Notes: a model not told the origin generated them from the sequence alone. DNA of 12,500 bases from Neocallimastix lanati (nom. inval.) (GCA_016946835.1 JACVTC010000040.1:520001-532500), one strand, 5' to 3'. Shown: positions 1 through 8,739, counted from the stretch's first letter. Translations and numbers: made by a program.

Positions 1-355
1 TTTTTTATTGTTTGAAATATATATATACTATTTTAATTTATATGTTATTTAATATATTATATATATATTATTTTATTTATTTATTTATTTATTTTTTTTG
101 TTTTTGTTTTTGTAATATTTCTTTTTATTATTATTACTATTATTTTTTTTATGTTTGTTTATTTGTTCTTTTATTTTTTAATAGATTTTATGTGATTATT
201 TTATTTGTTATTTATTGTTTTTTTTTTATTGCATTTATTATTTTATATATTTTTTATTGTATTATTATTTCTTTTTTTATTTGTATTGATATTTGTATTA
301 ATATTTATAAATTTTATTATTTTTTTTTTTATATTTTTATTATCTTATTTTAATT
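1..355. other. AT-rich 3' flank of the VASt gene
   Basis: Low-complexity T-rich DNA with TTTA and ATT runs lies downstream of the minus-strand gene that stops at 356. Open frames exist on the plus strand here, but they consist almost only of Phe, Ile, Tyr and Leu, as any T-rich stretch would encode. I treat this as the 3' untranslated and intergenic region. Several TTTATT words (AATAAA on the minus strand) could serve as polyadenylation signals, but the composition makes them uninformative. Confidence 0.7.
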
Positions 356-1348
356 TTAATGAGTTTGATTTTCTGTATCAAATGGAGGAATAGTGGTATT
401 TGTAGCGAATAGAATATAGAATAGAATCACCATCATTGATGTAAACACAATCCATTTTTTATTTTCGAGGGAGGAAGAGGAGTAGGTAGTAATAGTGGTA
501 TTGGTGTTAGGAGAATGAGTGCGATGATACATTTTATTCTTTAATTTCATAATTTTTTCATGATATTTTAATCTTTCTGGGGAATGAATATAATTAGAAG
601 TTGAAGAATTGAATGTATTTGCTAAAGAAGAGGAACAATAGTTTAGTGGATTGTAATGATTCTTTTCTAATTCTTTTTCTTTAATTTCTAATATATTATC
701 GTAGACAAGATTATTATTTTCTATTGATGATCCATACATTGGAATGTAAATATCTAAAAGTGGTCGAGTATCATCATCGTCATCATCATGAGCAATATTA
801 TTATTACCATAAGAATAGGAGGAAAGACGGATACGATTTTCTATATATTTTGGATTAGGATTTTCTTTAATATATTTATTTAAAGCTTGATCCATTTCTT
901 TTTGATGGTCAATCATGCCATCATAAGCAAATTTTTCGATACTCTCTATTATAAAAAAAATATCATAATCATGATATATTTCATATTAATAAATAAATAT
1001 ATATATAAATATATAATATAGTGATAATAATAAAAAAAAATATAGGAGGTCAATAATCTATCAAATTATTTTTTAAATATATTTGTATAATTAAATATAT
1101 ATATATATACTTTTAACTACACAGCTTTTGTTCCAACGAATAAAACCATAAACTTCAAATGTTGTTTCATGCGTGACTTCATCTTCATAAAGATATTGAA
1201 TAATAATAGTATTAAAATATGAACCGTATGGAACATCTGGAGTAGAAGAAGTACTTTCAAATAAGATTCTATATTTTATTTTATTTGTTTTAAAATATTA
1301 TATGTTAATAATATTATTATAATAAATTAATATTAATATATAAATTTC

Positions 1349-1379
<31 letters not shown>

Positions 1380-2349
1380 ATCATTAATTTATATTATATA
1401 TATATATATATTAAAAAATAAATAAGATAATTTTTTTTTTTTTTTTTTATTTCAATTATGTTATATATATAAATATTATTTATCTAATTTATATTCATAC
1501 TTGGTTGGTTCAAATACGTTAATTTCTTCTTCAGCAGAAGTTCTAGTATGTTTTGGACCAATTGGGGAATTAATATCCATAATATAACTAATATTTCTCT
1601 TCCAACCTTTCTTAATTGGTGTTGGATGATAAGAATCAGTATGTTGACTTTTATCTGGTGCTTCCCAATCGGTACAGTTAAAATCTTTTATATATATATA
1701 TATAAAAGTTTTTTATTAATATAATTATATTATGTTATTACATTTATTTATATATTACTACCATCAATTACTTTATATCATCAATGTTCATTTATTTATA
1801 TTATTTATATAAAAAAGTTTTATTATTATTTAAAATATATATAATATTGATTTTTATATATTACCTGTTTTTCCAATTAAAGTATATTCTTCTAAGAAAG
1901 TTTCTCTTTCTTCTATTGGTAATCTTCCATCATCATATATAATTCTCCACATTCTTTGTAAAGGTTGATTAAAAGTTCCTTTATAAATAGTTCTAAATTC
2001 TTGTGGAGGATTATACTTTTATTTACAAAATTAGCCATATTATATACACACACATATATATATTATAGATAATCAAGTTAAAATTTTAATTTCTCTTTAT
2101 TTAATATATATATATATATATATATATATTCTTCTAGTTAAAATAAGGTAAATATTATTTTATTATACCTTCTCGTTATTGTTCTTATCATTATCTTTCA
2201 TTGGACTAATGTCTATACTTACACTATTATCTGTTGATAATAATGTTAATCAAATAAAATATATAATATTTATTAACATCTTTATAATAGAATTTTATTT
2301 TTTTAAATAAATTTTATTTATTATTTATTACTTATTTACCTGATGACAT
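356..2349 (-). CDS. VASt-domain lipid (sterol) transfer-type protein, tail-anchored, six exons
   Basis: Hand-spliced exons on the minus strand are 2349-2340, 2230-2169, 2015-1865, 1684-1501, 1268-1111 and 945-356. They give one uninterrupted frame of 384 aa ending in TAA. Every intron (109, 153, 180, 232 and 165 nt) is GT...AG and AT-rich. Residues about 28-195 read as a VASt domain, the StART-like sterol-binding fold of GRAMD1/Aster, yeast Lam/Ltc and plant VAD1 proteins. Visible family marks are the opening PPQEFRTIYKGTF, W102-R-N-I-S-Y108, IGPKHTRT at 116-123, TPDVPYGSYF at 145-154, and RWNKSCVVK followed by SIEKF. A charged, Ser/Asn-rich linker with a D6 run (242-247) leads to one hydrophobic segment at about 353-369. 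The last 14 residues contain NTT and NQT sequons, which would suit an ER-lumenal tail. The start ATG lies in a 10-nt coding exon with A at -3; M14 in exon 2 is the alternative start. There is no GRAM or PH domain, unlike typical Lam/Aster proteins. By inference it moves or senses sterol at the ER membrane. The domain call is strong; the ligand is inferred. Confidence 0.92.
1349..1377. repeat. A29 homopolymer in intron 4 of the VASt gene
   Basis: Twenty-nine A bases on the plus strand (T on the coding strand). A second run of about 18 T bases (1431-1448) lies in the same intron, so opposite-strand A/T tracts about 50 bases apart could pair in the pre-mRNA. Confidence 0.9.
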
Positions 2350-2439
2350 TTTTTTTTTTTCTTTTATTTACTATTATATTCTTATATTATTTTAATTGAA
2401 AATTTGATATTTAATATTTAATACTTTTTGTCTACTTTT

Positions 2440-2470
<31 letters not shown>
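2350..2470 (-). promoter_or_regulatory. Putative promoter of the VASt gene: poly(dA:dT) tract with a GGGGG core
   Basis: Read on the minus strand, a 24-base A run (2468-2445) is followed at once by GGGGG (2444-2440), about 90 bp upstream of the start codon. The junction contains AGGGG, the yeast stress-response element core. Long poly(dA:dT) tracts in fungal promoters exclude nucleosomes. This is the only five-base G/C run I noticed in the surrounding DNA. The promoter role is inferred from position and composition only. Confidence 0.35.
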
Positions 2471-2676
2471 TTATATTAGAAAAATTTAAAAAATGTTTTT
2501 TTGTTTAGTAAAGTATGCTCTTTAATACTTTTTATAATATATATTAATTATAAATATTATCGATTTGATTTGTTTATATTTATATACAAATTTTTAATTT
2601 TTTTTTTTTTTTAATTTTATTTTATTAGAAATTCAATTGAATTTGATTATTTAAATAAGCATTTTATTTTATTGTT

Positions 2677-2708
<32 letters not shown>

Positions 2709-4409
2709 TTTTTTCAAATTACAATGATCCTATTTTTTATTTATTTAGTTAATAAATAATTAAATGATTACTTTTTTTACCTTTTATCTTATACTTTATT
2801 TATTTATTAAATAAATTCTGTACTATTTGAACTTTCAATTAAGAAATTCTGATTTATATATATTATATATTTTTACTTTATTTTTAGTTTTATTATTAAT
2901 TATTCATTTTATTTTATTTTATTTTTTTTTTCTTTTATTTTTTTCTTTTTCTTTTTCTTTTTTTTTAAAGAAAAAAAAAATGTTAAGCTTTTAATTAAAT
3001 AATAATTAATAATTTAAATTTTTAAATTTTCATTGCCTTATTAATTATTTATTAGTTAATATTTTTTTAAACTTTAAAAATAAATATTAATAATTAAAAT
3101 TTTAAAAACATTATTAAAATTAAAAAAAAAAAAAATTTTTTTAATAAAATTTATATATCATATTATTTGAAACTTTATTTCTTTTAATAAAAAATGATTT
3201 AAAAGAAAAAAAAATAATAAAATAAAATATAACTATTCAATTATTATTATATATTTTTTTTTTAATTGTATATAATTATCTATAGACCTCTAAAAGTTTT
3301 TATAATTATCTGTTTATATATAAAATAATTAAATTTCTTTTATTCATTTTTTTTCCATAAAAACATAATTGTTTTATTATTATTATCAATATTATCAACA
3401 TTTTTCATAAAAAAAAATATTTATATTAAAAAATCCTTATAATTATTGGCCAGTTGTTAACATGAATTGTGTTGGCTTTAATGTTAATTACTTTTTTTTT
3501 TTTTTTTTTTTTTAATTAAATGGTTATTCTATGTTTGGTATAGAAAAACTTTTATTAACTTTAAAAAGTATATTTATTTATTTATCTCTCAAATTTATCT
3601 ATTTATTTATTTATATATTTATATATATATATTTATTTATATATCTATTTATTTTTAAAATTAATTTTCTTCTTTGAATGACTACTAATTAAAGATAGTA
3701 TTTTTTTTTTTTTTTAATATAACTAAAATAAAATAAGGACGATTTAACAAATTTAATGTTATTTTTCAATATGTTATTAGCTATTATAAAAATTTAGTTA
3801 TTATAATAATTAGTTTTATTATATTACATTACATTAGCTTATAATTGAGGCAAAATTATTACAATGGTAATCTTTGGTTTTATATTTTATTTTATTTAAT
3901 ATTATTTTTAGAGTAAAATATGTATTACTTGAATTATTAATTAAATTTGATTTTTGTTTTTAAAAATTTATATTTGATTATAAAAAAAAAATTTACAGTA
4001 ATATTGATATTAATATATTTGAGGATATAATAGGATATAATAAATTTTTTATTATTATTTATTATTGTTTTTAATAATCAAATAAAATTAGATAAGATGG
4101 AAGTTAAGTATATATATAATAATAAAAAAAAATTAGATTATCTCAATACCTTAATAAATATAAACTTGTATATATATATATAATTATAAAGTTTTTTAAG
4201 TTCTAATGATTTAGTGATTTTGGAACGGATGTTAACGTTATTTTTTATTATTTTAACTTTTATTTGTAAAGATAAATATATTTTTGATAAACTTTTAACA
4301 TGAAAATGTTCTTTTTTTTTTTCTTTGTTTTCAATAATAAGAAAAAAAAAATTTAAAATAATTACATAGAATGAAAAAAATTATCAATTGATATAATATA
4401 TATAATTTA
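2470..4409. other. AT-rich intergenic region, no gene seen
   Basis: About 1.9 kb of very AT-rich DNA has frequent stops in all frames, T-tracts (for example 3491-3513), TTTA and TA repeats, and no open frame with a plausible protein. I found no tRNA and no exon-like segment with balanced composition. It separates the VASt gene from the GC-rich island. Confidence 0.6.
2680..2714. repeat. (ATTT)n microsatellite
   Basis: About eight uninterrupted ATTT units lie upstream of the VASt gene. It is a simple tetranucleotide repeat of the kind scattered through the window, with no coding potential. Confidence 0.85.
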
Positions 4410-4525
4410 ATTAATATATAATTTCATTTAATAATAACGCATAATAAAATACATAGATACACACATAATGGATAATCATCTCCCATTAGTGTCCCAGTAG
4501 TTATTACTGAAGGTGTGATGATATA

Positions 4526-4590
4526 TGGCATACTAGTAGAGCATCGCCGCTCACAACACGTCTTTCCACGCCTTCCCCGGTGCTGAATCC
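4526..4590 (+). promoter_or_regulatory. Possible Pol III A-box and degenerate B-box
   Basis: TGGCATACTAG at 4526-4536 fits the A-box consensus TRGYNNANNNG at every position. GGTGCTGAATCC at 4579-4590 resembles the B-box GGTTCGAATCC with one inserted base and one change. The order is right and the spacing (about 42 bases between boxes) is within the range for tRNA-derived elements. The intervening text (TAGAGCATCGCCGCTCACAAC) is vaguely tRNA-like but does not fold into a clean cloverleaf. Chance matches are possible. Confidence 0.3.
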
Positions 4591-4652
4591 ACTCTACATT
4601 CCTACATATATCTCCAGTGACCACAAGCATCAGAACGGGAACTATTCACTCC

Positions 4653-4712
4653 CTCCAGTTGGTGTAATGATTAGCATGTTGGAATTTGTCCTACCTAATT
4701 CCTATAGAATTA
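4653..4712 (+). other. Decayed tRNA-Gln-like segment
   Basis: GGTGTAATGATTAGCA (4661-4676) closely resembles the D-arm of eukaryotic tRNA-Gln. D-stem GTGT (4662-4665) pairs with GCAT (4674-4677) using G-U wobbles, around an eight-base loop. Then TTGGA (4679-4683) can pair with TCCTA (4689-4693) with one mismatch, but the anticodon loop is only five bases. TAATT (4696-4700) pairs with AATTA (4708-4712) around a seven-base loop, which is T-arm geometry, but the loop lacks TTC. No acceptor stem pairs. This is not a functional tRNA; it could be the tRNA-related part of a SINE. Confidence 0.35.
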
Positions 4713-4783
4713 ACCAGGAAATGTTATAAGGCCTATGATGTTTCTGGTAAATAAGCAGCCAAGGGAAAGCCTTTTGGATTTAT
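4696..4783. other. Cluster of three adjacent hairpins
   Basis: Hairpin 1 is 4696-4712: six base pairs, loop CTATA. Hairpin 2 is 4713-4748: 15 base pairs including three G-U wobbles, one bulged G at 4718, and loop AGGCC at 4729-4733. Hairpin 3 is 4751-4783: an outer five-pair stem, an internal loop, then seven pairs (4759-4765 with 4771-4777) around AAAGC. They abut with zero to two bases between them. Pairing through G-U suits an RNA on the plus strand better than a DNA cruciform. No H/ACA hinge or ACA box is seen, so an H/ACA snoRNA is unlikely. Confidence 0.5.
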
Positions 4784-4888
4784 GTTATTAATATATATAT
4801 ATATTATTATTTTTTAATAATATTTTCAAATTATATATTAAATACTGATATTTATTAGGACTAATTAAAATATTTATTAAAAAAAAAT

Positions 4889-5236
4889 AATAAAATAATA
4901 AAATAATAAAATAATAAAATAATAAAATAATAAAATAATAAAATAATAAAATAATAAAATAATAAAATAATAAAATAATAAAATAATAAAATAATAAAAT
5001 AATAAAATAATAAAATAATAAAATAATAAAATAATAAAATAATAAAATAATAAAATAATAAAATAATAAAATAATAAAATAATAAAATAATAAAATAATA
5101 AAATAATTAAATAATTAGATAATTAAATAATTAAATAATTAAATAATTAAATAAATAATAAAATAATAAAATAATAAAATAATAAAATAATTAAATAATT
5201 AAATAATAAAATAATAAAATAATAAAATAATAAAAT
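4889..5236. repeat. 348-bp minisatellite of 8-base units (AATAAAAT / AATTAAAT)
   Basis: Direct counting gives 27 perfect AATAAAAT units (4889-5104), then six AATTAAAT-type units (5105-5152, one with an A-to-G change), a stray AAAT (5153-5156), four AATAAAAT, two AATTAAAT (5189-5204) and four AATAAAAT (5205-5236). That makes 43 units plus four bases. The first block is homogeneous, which points to recent expansion by slippage or unequal exchange. Each A-type unit contains AATAAA, the canonical polyadenylation hexamer, on the plus strand. Confidence 0.97.
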
Positions 5237-5813
5237 AAATATAATAGATTTAATAACATCATAATTTTATAATTGCTTTTTCCTTTATACTTTTATGAAA
5301 GTTATTTAATAATTAGATAGTTAGACAATATTTCATAGTGATTATTATTATCAAATAATTTATTGATGATACAATAATGAAAAGATAATATTTCTTTATA
5401 ATATATAAAATTTTATTTAATTTTATTTTATTTTTTTATTTATAATTATGAATTTATTTATTGTTTATTATTATTATTAATATTATTTATAACTCTATAT
5501 TATCTATATATAAAAAATAATTTTTTAAATATTTCTATAATTTGATCTCTATTAATTCTATTAGATTAATACTTCTATATTATTTCAATTAATTTTTGAT
5601 ATACTACTATATAAATCAAAAATAATAAATTATTTTGTTAATTTTAATTTTTTTTTTTTTTAAATAAATATTCTTGCGCAAATAATATAAAAAATAGATA
5701 TGAATATAATTTTTTTTTTCATAAAAATTAAAATTAAAATAATTTAATTTTAAATTAATAATAGAATGATATAAAAAAAAATATAGGATTTTTTATTCTT
5801 TATTTTTAGTTCT

Positions 5814-5844
<31 letters not shown>

Positions 5845-5868
5845 ATTTTTTTATTTTTTTTCTCTCTT
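5237..5868. other. AT-rich 3' flank of the two-TM membrane protein gene, with a T27 tract
   Basis: There is no open frame of substance. The stretch ends in a 27-base T run (5818-5844) just downstream of the stop codon of the minus-strand gene, so that gene's 3' untranslated RNA would carry a long internal A tract. Several AATAAA-like words are present but uninformative at this composition. Confidence 0.6.
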
Positions 5869-7954
5869 TTATATTGAGCAAATCATAAGGAAGAAGCATA
5901 TTACAAAGATTCCTATAGCCATAATAATAACAACAATATTGGTGGGTACCCATATCTTTATTAAAACAAATGCAAATACAAGATAACAAATTAATAACCA
6001 TTTTAAACTCTTATTAATTTTAACTAATACTCTCGTTTCATTTCGCATTTGATTTTCTAATACATAATTGAAATTGGCAAGTGCTGGATGTTGTTCACCA
6101 TCCAACATGATTACATTATCTGTAAGTGATGGAAGGGTGAAAAGAACGGCATCATCTGGTTCTAAAGCATTTTGTTTGAAATAAGCTCTCACCGAGGATT
6201 TCATTAAAAAGTCATCATCTGTAGCATAAAATGGTGCTTCAAATATAATCTCTTTAATTTCATTGAGTGCATCTTTTTTATCTTTTGTAAGTTTATCAAT
6301 TTCTGTAGCATCCTCCTTTTCTTTGTCACCTTCTTCAATAGTAATACAAGTGGAATTATCATTATCATTGCTTTTATTATTATTTTTTTCATCAGTTTTC
6401 GTTTCATCAGTTGAAACAGAGGCTTCATCATTTTTATTTTTATTATTATATTTTTTAGAAAATAATTCATCAATTTTAACTCCTGAAGTCATACTGAGAG
6501 GTGATGTGGAATGAACTTTAATCCAATCATAAATATTAAGTTTACTATTTCTGTCATTGAGATAAGAAGTGGTATGAATTTGTAGGAGATTTTTGGAATA
6601 TGCGGGATAGGGACAAGAAGATATGGCAGATTTAGGTGAAGTTGTTTTTTCGGAGGTCATAGCTTCATTACCTAAATCAATAACATATTGACTGTATTGA
6701 GTAGTGTCAATGGCAGGATTACCGGTACTAGTTGAACTTTCATCTATTACATTTCCATGTTTGGAATCTATTATTATTTCTTTTGATTTTGTGGTAGTGT
6801 TATTATTAGTATTATTATCACTTAATAAGGCAATTGATGAACCATAGTTATCATTTAGTGGATATTCTTGTTCATGTTCATGTTCATGTTTTTGTCCCTT
6901 ATCTTTATTATTATCATTTATTTCTTGATTTTTATCTTTCTTTTTTCCTAGAGAATCTTTAATTTTAGATAGAAGAGATGGTTGTTTCGTTTGAGTGGTC
7001 GTAGCATTTTGGAATAAATCATCTGCATTAAATTCATCATTACTAATGGTAGCTGATTGAATAATTGGATCCGGTTCTAAACCTTCAGGTTTCATAATTA
7101 ATCTAAGATTATTACGAGTCATTAATTCTGGATAGGCTTGAAGAGGAGCCATTCCAGTTCGAACAAGTAAACGTTGAACACTTCTTGGAGCTTTACTTGA
7201 AATATTAGAAACAAATCTGATTGGTGATGATTTTGAACGAATATGATGTTTATCTGAATTTTCATTTTCATTTTCAGTGTTATTTGTATTTGAAATTTCA
7301 TTTGTGGAATTTGTATTATTTTCTTCTCGAATTGGAGTTATAAATAATGGACTTAATGGAGACTTTGGAGGTTGTTTTAATTCCAATTTTAATTTAGATT
7401 TAATATTTCCAATTACTTTTTTCGCCTCCTCATATTTTACAACATAGTAATATACATCATCTACAATTGTCATATTATTTAATGGCTATAAATGTGTTTG
7501 AAATATATATAAAACCATAAATTGTTATTTATATAGATTTTTTTTTCCATTAAAAGACATGATAGTGAAGATAAGATAAGAAAAATATTATTTAATAAAT
7601 ATATATATGTATATATGTATAATAAATATGTATATATATAATTATAATTATAATAAAGAAATATATATAAATAAAAATTATAAATAAATAAATTATGAAT
7701 ATATAAATTATGAATTAATTACATTTTTTGCTCTCATTCTATGAAGAAGAGATAGTTCAGGTTGAGTTCTAAAAATAACTTTATTAATATGATGTGCTGC
7801 ATAATATGAATAATAGAATTTTCCTTCTTCATTTGGATCAGCTGTTTTTACTCTTGATATAATAAAATCCTTTTTTTCTTTAACATATAACATAATAAGA
7901 GAAATGAACGTCTCCAATGTAAATGGATCTATTTTATTATTTATTTTATTATCA

Positions 7955-7986
<32 letters not shown>

Positions 7987-8531
7987 TTAAATTTTATATT
8001 ATTGTATAAGATATAATATTTTATAAATATATATATAATAAAATAAATAAATAAATAAATATATATATATATATATATATAATTTTTAGATTATTAAAGT
8101 AATATTATTTAAATTAAAATAATTTCATATATTTATAATAATTTTAAATATTTAAAAAAAATAGAAAAGAAAAATATTTAGAAATTATAAATTTCATAAT
8201 TTTATATATATATAAAGAAGAATAAGAAAATTTAATGAATATATTCATATAATTATTATTATTATTATTATTATTATTTTTATAAATAATTACCTTCATC
8301 ATTTGCATCAATAATATCTAATATTTCTGGTTTACTACTATCAATTTTATCATCCCAATCATTATCATCATTTTCTTTTTCTTTAGTTTCTGGTTGACCA
8401 AAAAGTTTTATAAATGTTGGAATATTTGGTAATGGTGATAATACTGTTCCTGTTTGAGGTGTATCGAGATTGGCACTCACTGCAACTTGTGTGGTATCAA
8501 TATGTGGTGGTGGTTTTGCATTGTCTGTCAT
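5869..8531 (-). CDS. Unrecognised membrane protein, three exons, two C-terminal TM segments
   Basis: Spliced exons on the minus strand are 8531-8294, 7928-7723 and 7485-5869, giving 686 aa ending in TAA. Both introns (365 and 237 nt) are GTAATT...TAG and preserve frame: G|AT makes D80, and AKN148 joins P149. I do not recognise the family with confidence. Residues 81-170 form a dense, low-Asn block (PFTLETFISLIMLYVKEKKD, FYYSYYAAHHINKVIFRTQP, LHRMRAKNPLNNM, IVDDVYYYVVKY) that looks strongly conserved. A second ordered block lies at 560-600 (FYATDDDFLMKSSVRAYF, NALEPDDAVLFTLP). Between and around them are Asn/Thr/Lys/Glu-rich inserts, including EHEHEHE and a NENENEN-type run. Residues 644-661 and 663-686 are hydrophobic, so the protein probably ends in a membrane hairpin with most of the chain in the cytosol. 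The start ATG opens exon 1, with CCAAT- and TATA-like words upstream. The gene model is firm; the function is unknown. Confidence 0.9.
7955..7981. repeat. T27 homopolymer in the first intron of the two-TM protein gene
   Basis: A 27-base T run on the plus strand (A on the coding strand) lies just upstream of the acceptor at 7930-7929. It accounts for part of this intron's larger size (365 nt). Confidence 0.9.
8250..8276. repeat. (ATT)n microsatellite in the first intron of the two-TM protein gene
   Basis: About nine ATT units (AAT on the coding strand) start about 20 bases inside the donor site of intron 1. It is a simple triplet repeat and non-coding here because it follows the GTAATT donor. 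Confidence 0.85.
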
Positions 8532-8553
8532 CTCTTACTATTTTATTTTTTAA

Positions 8554-8581
8554 TTTTTTTATTATATATATATTATCCAAT
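8554..8581 (-). promoter_or_regulatory. Possible core promoter of the two-TM protein gene (TATA and CCAAT words)
   Basis: Upstream of the start codon the minus strand reads ATTGG (8581-8577, a reversed CCAAT box) followed by an alternating TATATATA run (about 8572-8563), roughly 30-50 bases before the ATG. TATA words are common here by chance, so CCAAT is the more informative part. The role is inferred from position. Confidence 0.3.
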
Positions 8582-8739
8582 CTATATTATATTATATTGA
8601 ATGACTTAAGTATTAATAATAATTTTAATTAAAAAAAAATTGTTTAACATTAAAATACTTTTCTATTTCATTCCCTTTACTTTATTATTAGTGTTATTTT
8701 TCTTTAATAATACATATTAATAAAATTAAAACTAAAAAC

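Larger units (their letters stand above)
4421..4786. mobile_element. GC-rich island: candidate decayed SINE-like element or structured RNA locus
   Basis: This is the only stretch of non-coding DNA here with ordinary base composition: 62 of the 120 bases at 4541-4660 are G or C, while both flanks are nearly all A/T. It has no credible protein; the longest minus-strand frame (4630-4424, 68 aa) is Cys/Arg-rich and unlike anything I recognise. The plus strand carries two segments resembling tRNA internal promoters, three hairpins in a row, and a T4 run at 4772-4775 that could stop RNA polymerase III. The 11-base word ATTAATATATA occurs exactly on both sides (4410-4420 and 4787-4797), placed like a target-site duplication. 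I favour a tRNA-derived retroelement copy. An independent RNA gene or a scrap of transferred DNA are the alternatives. The orientation is uncertain. Confidence 0.4.

Noticed and set aside
12-393. Plus-strand open frames rich in Phe, Ile, Tyr and Leu
   Set aside because: They are produced by T-rich low-complexity DNA downstream of a real gene; no domain or sensible composition.
3448-3476. GGCCA...TTGGC inverted repeat in intergenic DNA
   Set aside because: Only four to five contiguous pairs with a long bulge; not distinguishable from chance.
4515-4586. Possible box C/D snoRNA (GTGATGA at 4515-4521, CTGA at 4583-4586)
   Set aside because: Both words match, but there is no convincing terminal stem closing the two boxes, and four-base D boxes are common. 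Left as a weak alternative to the tRNA-like reading.
4424-4630. 68-aa minus-strand frame in the GC-rich island
   Set aside because: Cys/Arg-rich, no recognisable motif, and its tail runs into AT-rich flank; stops interrupt the other frames. A non-coding element explains the island better.
6204-6514. Overlapping frames on both strands inside the two-TM protein gene
   Set aside because: They are shadows of the long coding exon 7485-5869, arising from its low-complexity part.
7708-7917. Separate small protein starting at a TTG
   Set aside because: It is the second exon of the 686-aa gene: acceptor TAG at 7931-7929 and donor GTAATT at 7722 join it in frame to both neighbours. The TTG is an internal Leu codon.
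8414-8632. 72-aa plus-strand frame opposite exon 1 of the two-TM protein gene
   Set aside because: Antisense to a well-supported exon; hydrophobic by composition only.
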